Shown: piece by piece, positions 53,006-53,376 of the stretch | How positions within the stretch are numbered: position 1 is the stretch's first letter | Layout of the letters: every line of letters starts with the position of its first letter | Source of the DNA: Clostridiales bacterium | Lineage (GTDB): Bacteria; Bacillota; Clostridia; Oscillospirales; Acutalibacteraceae | DNA: 53,376 nucleotides | NCBI GenBank assembly: GCA_012523185.1 | Contig: JAAYIY010000062.1 | Span: 1 to 53,376 of the forward strand | Direction of reading: 5' to 3' | Notes under the pieces: model-generated | Seen by the model: only the letters and a program-made list of their open reading frames with translations | What the model was told of the DNA's origin: nothing | Database searches by the model: none | Program-made: the position numbers and the translations under genes

Positions 53006-53116
53006 GAGAAAAGTTCTAATTTTCAACTTTTCTCAAACTTGCGCACCCGAAAATCAAAACGGCTCTGCAACAGACAGACCGTCCTCACGCTGAAGCCTTT
53101 GAAAAAGGGCTTTTTT
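53006..53116 (+). terminator. Hairpin and terminator after the MBL-fold gene
   Basis: A perfect inverted repeat, GAGAAAAGTT (53006-53015) with AACTTTTCTC (53025-53034), is followed by a second stem AGCCTTT/AAGGGCT (53094-53111, one mismatch) and T6 to 53116. The second is a standard intrinsic terminator. No gene is seen in 52979-53252. Confidence 0.65.
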
Positions 53117-53252
53117 GCGTTTTGGCTTTAAAGTCGGCGCCGCGCATGAAAATAAACCGTTAACATTTCCCTAAACCGAGAATAAAGTCTTTAAAGGACT
53201 TTATATATGGTATCTTGTCGTAAAATCTCAAACATAATTTAACATATATTAA

Positions 53253-53376
53253 GGCAACACCGCACAAAAAAGATGTAGCGGAAAGTTGGACAAAATGATA
53301 TAATAAAGACATGAATAAACAACTAACGCTGAGCGCGATAAGCGACGAGCTGGCGCAGGCAAAGACGAAGAAAAAA
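53253..53376 (+). mobile_element. Left end of an IS5-family insertion sequence
   Basis: Starts GGCAACACCGCACAA, the same terminal sequence as the MITEs, directly after TTAA (53249-53252), which fits a YTAR target site. It continues into a transposase start at 53311 and runs off the window, so the right end cannot be checked. Confidence 0.75.
53311..53376 (+). CDS. Partial transposase N-terminus, IS5-like
   Basis: 22 codons from ATG 53311 to the window edge: MNKQLTLSAISDELAQAKTK then KK. This start and its position inside the IS5-type end suggest the N-terminal domain of an IS5-family transposase, where LT-x-SAISDELAQAKTKKKEF-like starts occur as I recall. The DDE catalytic domain lies outside the window, so the family call rests mainly on the ends and the target site. 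TATAAT at 53299-53304 precedes the start. Confidence 0.6.
   Translation, partial: MNKQLTLSAISDELAQAKTKKK

Overview
This window looks like a piece of the chromosome of a spore-forming, anaerobic-type Firmicute (class Clostridia; an uncultured gut Oscillospirales-like lineage is my guess). Base composition is close to balanced by eye. The lineage inference rests on a GerA-family spore germination protein, a SpoIID-type protein, HrcA/CIRCE together with CtsR-McsA-McsB-ClpC heat-shock control, YerC/TrpR-like and DegV proteins, PduL-type phosphotransacylase, and strong AAGGAG ribosome binding sites with frequent TTG starts.

Layout. 1-172 is a small non-autonomous transposable element (MITE). 204-3048 carries a SpoIID/peptidoglycan-binding protein and a GerA-family protein. 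3089-5209 is a GH89-like (alpha-N-acetylglucosaminidase family) protein that seems to have lost both catalytic glutamates. 5536-6222 is an orphan ABC ATPase. 6302-9568 is a tight operon (TrpR-like regulator, methyltransferase, Rel). 9596-17285 holds an unknown polytopic membrane protein, a thioredoxin-reductase-like flavoprotein, a PHP phosphoesterase, two lipoproteins, PduL and a secreted metallophosphatase. 17407-18921 is truB and pyrophosphatase. 19046-24231 is the hrcA-grpE-dnaK-dnaJ chaperone locus with a perfect CIRCE operator and promoter. 24634-24905 is a tRNA-Leu/tRNA-Arg pair with a consensus promoter. 25139-26719 is a large membrane protein.

From 39068 down to 27050 runs a roughly 12-kb co-directional minus-strand block: gltX, a MITE, glnS, a membrane protein, a lipoprotein, mreB, mreC, mreD, a zinc-ribbon/TPR membrane protein, a small membrane protein, and then a SufC-like ATPase, an IscU/NifU-like scaffold and a GGGtGRT protein, which I read as a possible Fe-S cluster unit. 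39282-43705 holds an iron-type alcohol dehydrogenase, a DegV protein, a TVP38-type membrane protein and a radical SAM enzyme. 43815-48659 is the ctsR-mcsA-mcsB-clpC proteolysis operon with a clear CtsR operator. 49048-52978 holds a peroxiredoxin under a large palindromic operator-like site, two overlapping transporter genes (SulP-like, EamA) and a metallo-beta-lactamase-fold hydrolase.

The most distinctive feature is a transposable-element family. Two 172-bp copies (1-172 and 37237-37408, inverted to each other), one 44-bp internally deleted copy (47425-47468) and the left end of an apparent IS5-family insertion sequence (from 53253) share GGCAACACC termini and 4-bp YTAR target duplications. 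One MITE has inserted in the last codons of gltX, replaced its C-terminus and separated it from glnS, to which it was formerly translationally coupled. Both window edges coincide with these repeats, suggesting the window is a contig broken at multicopy elements.
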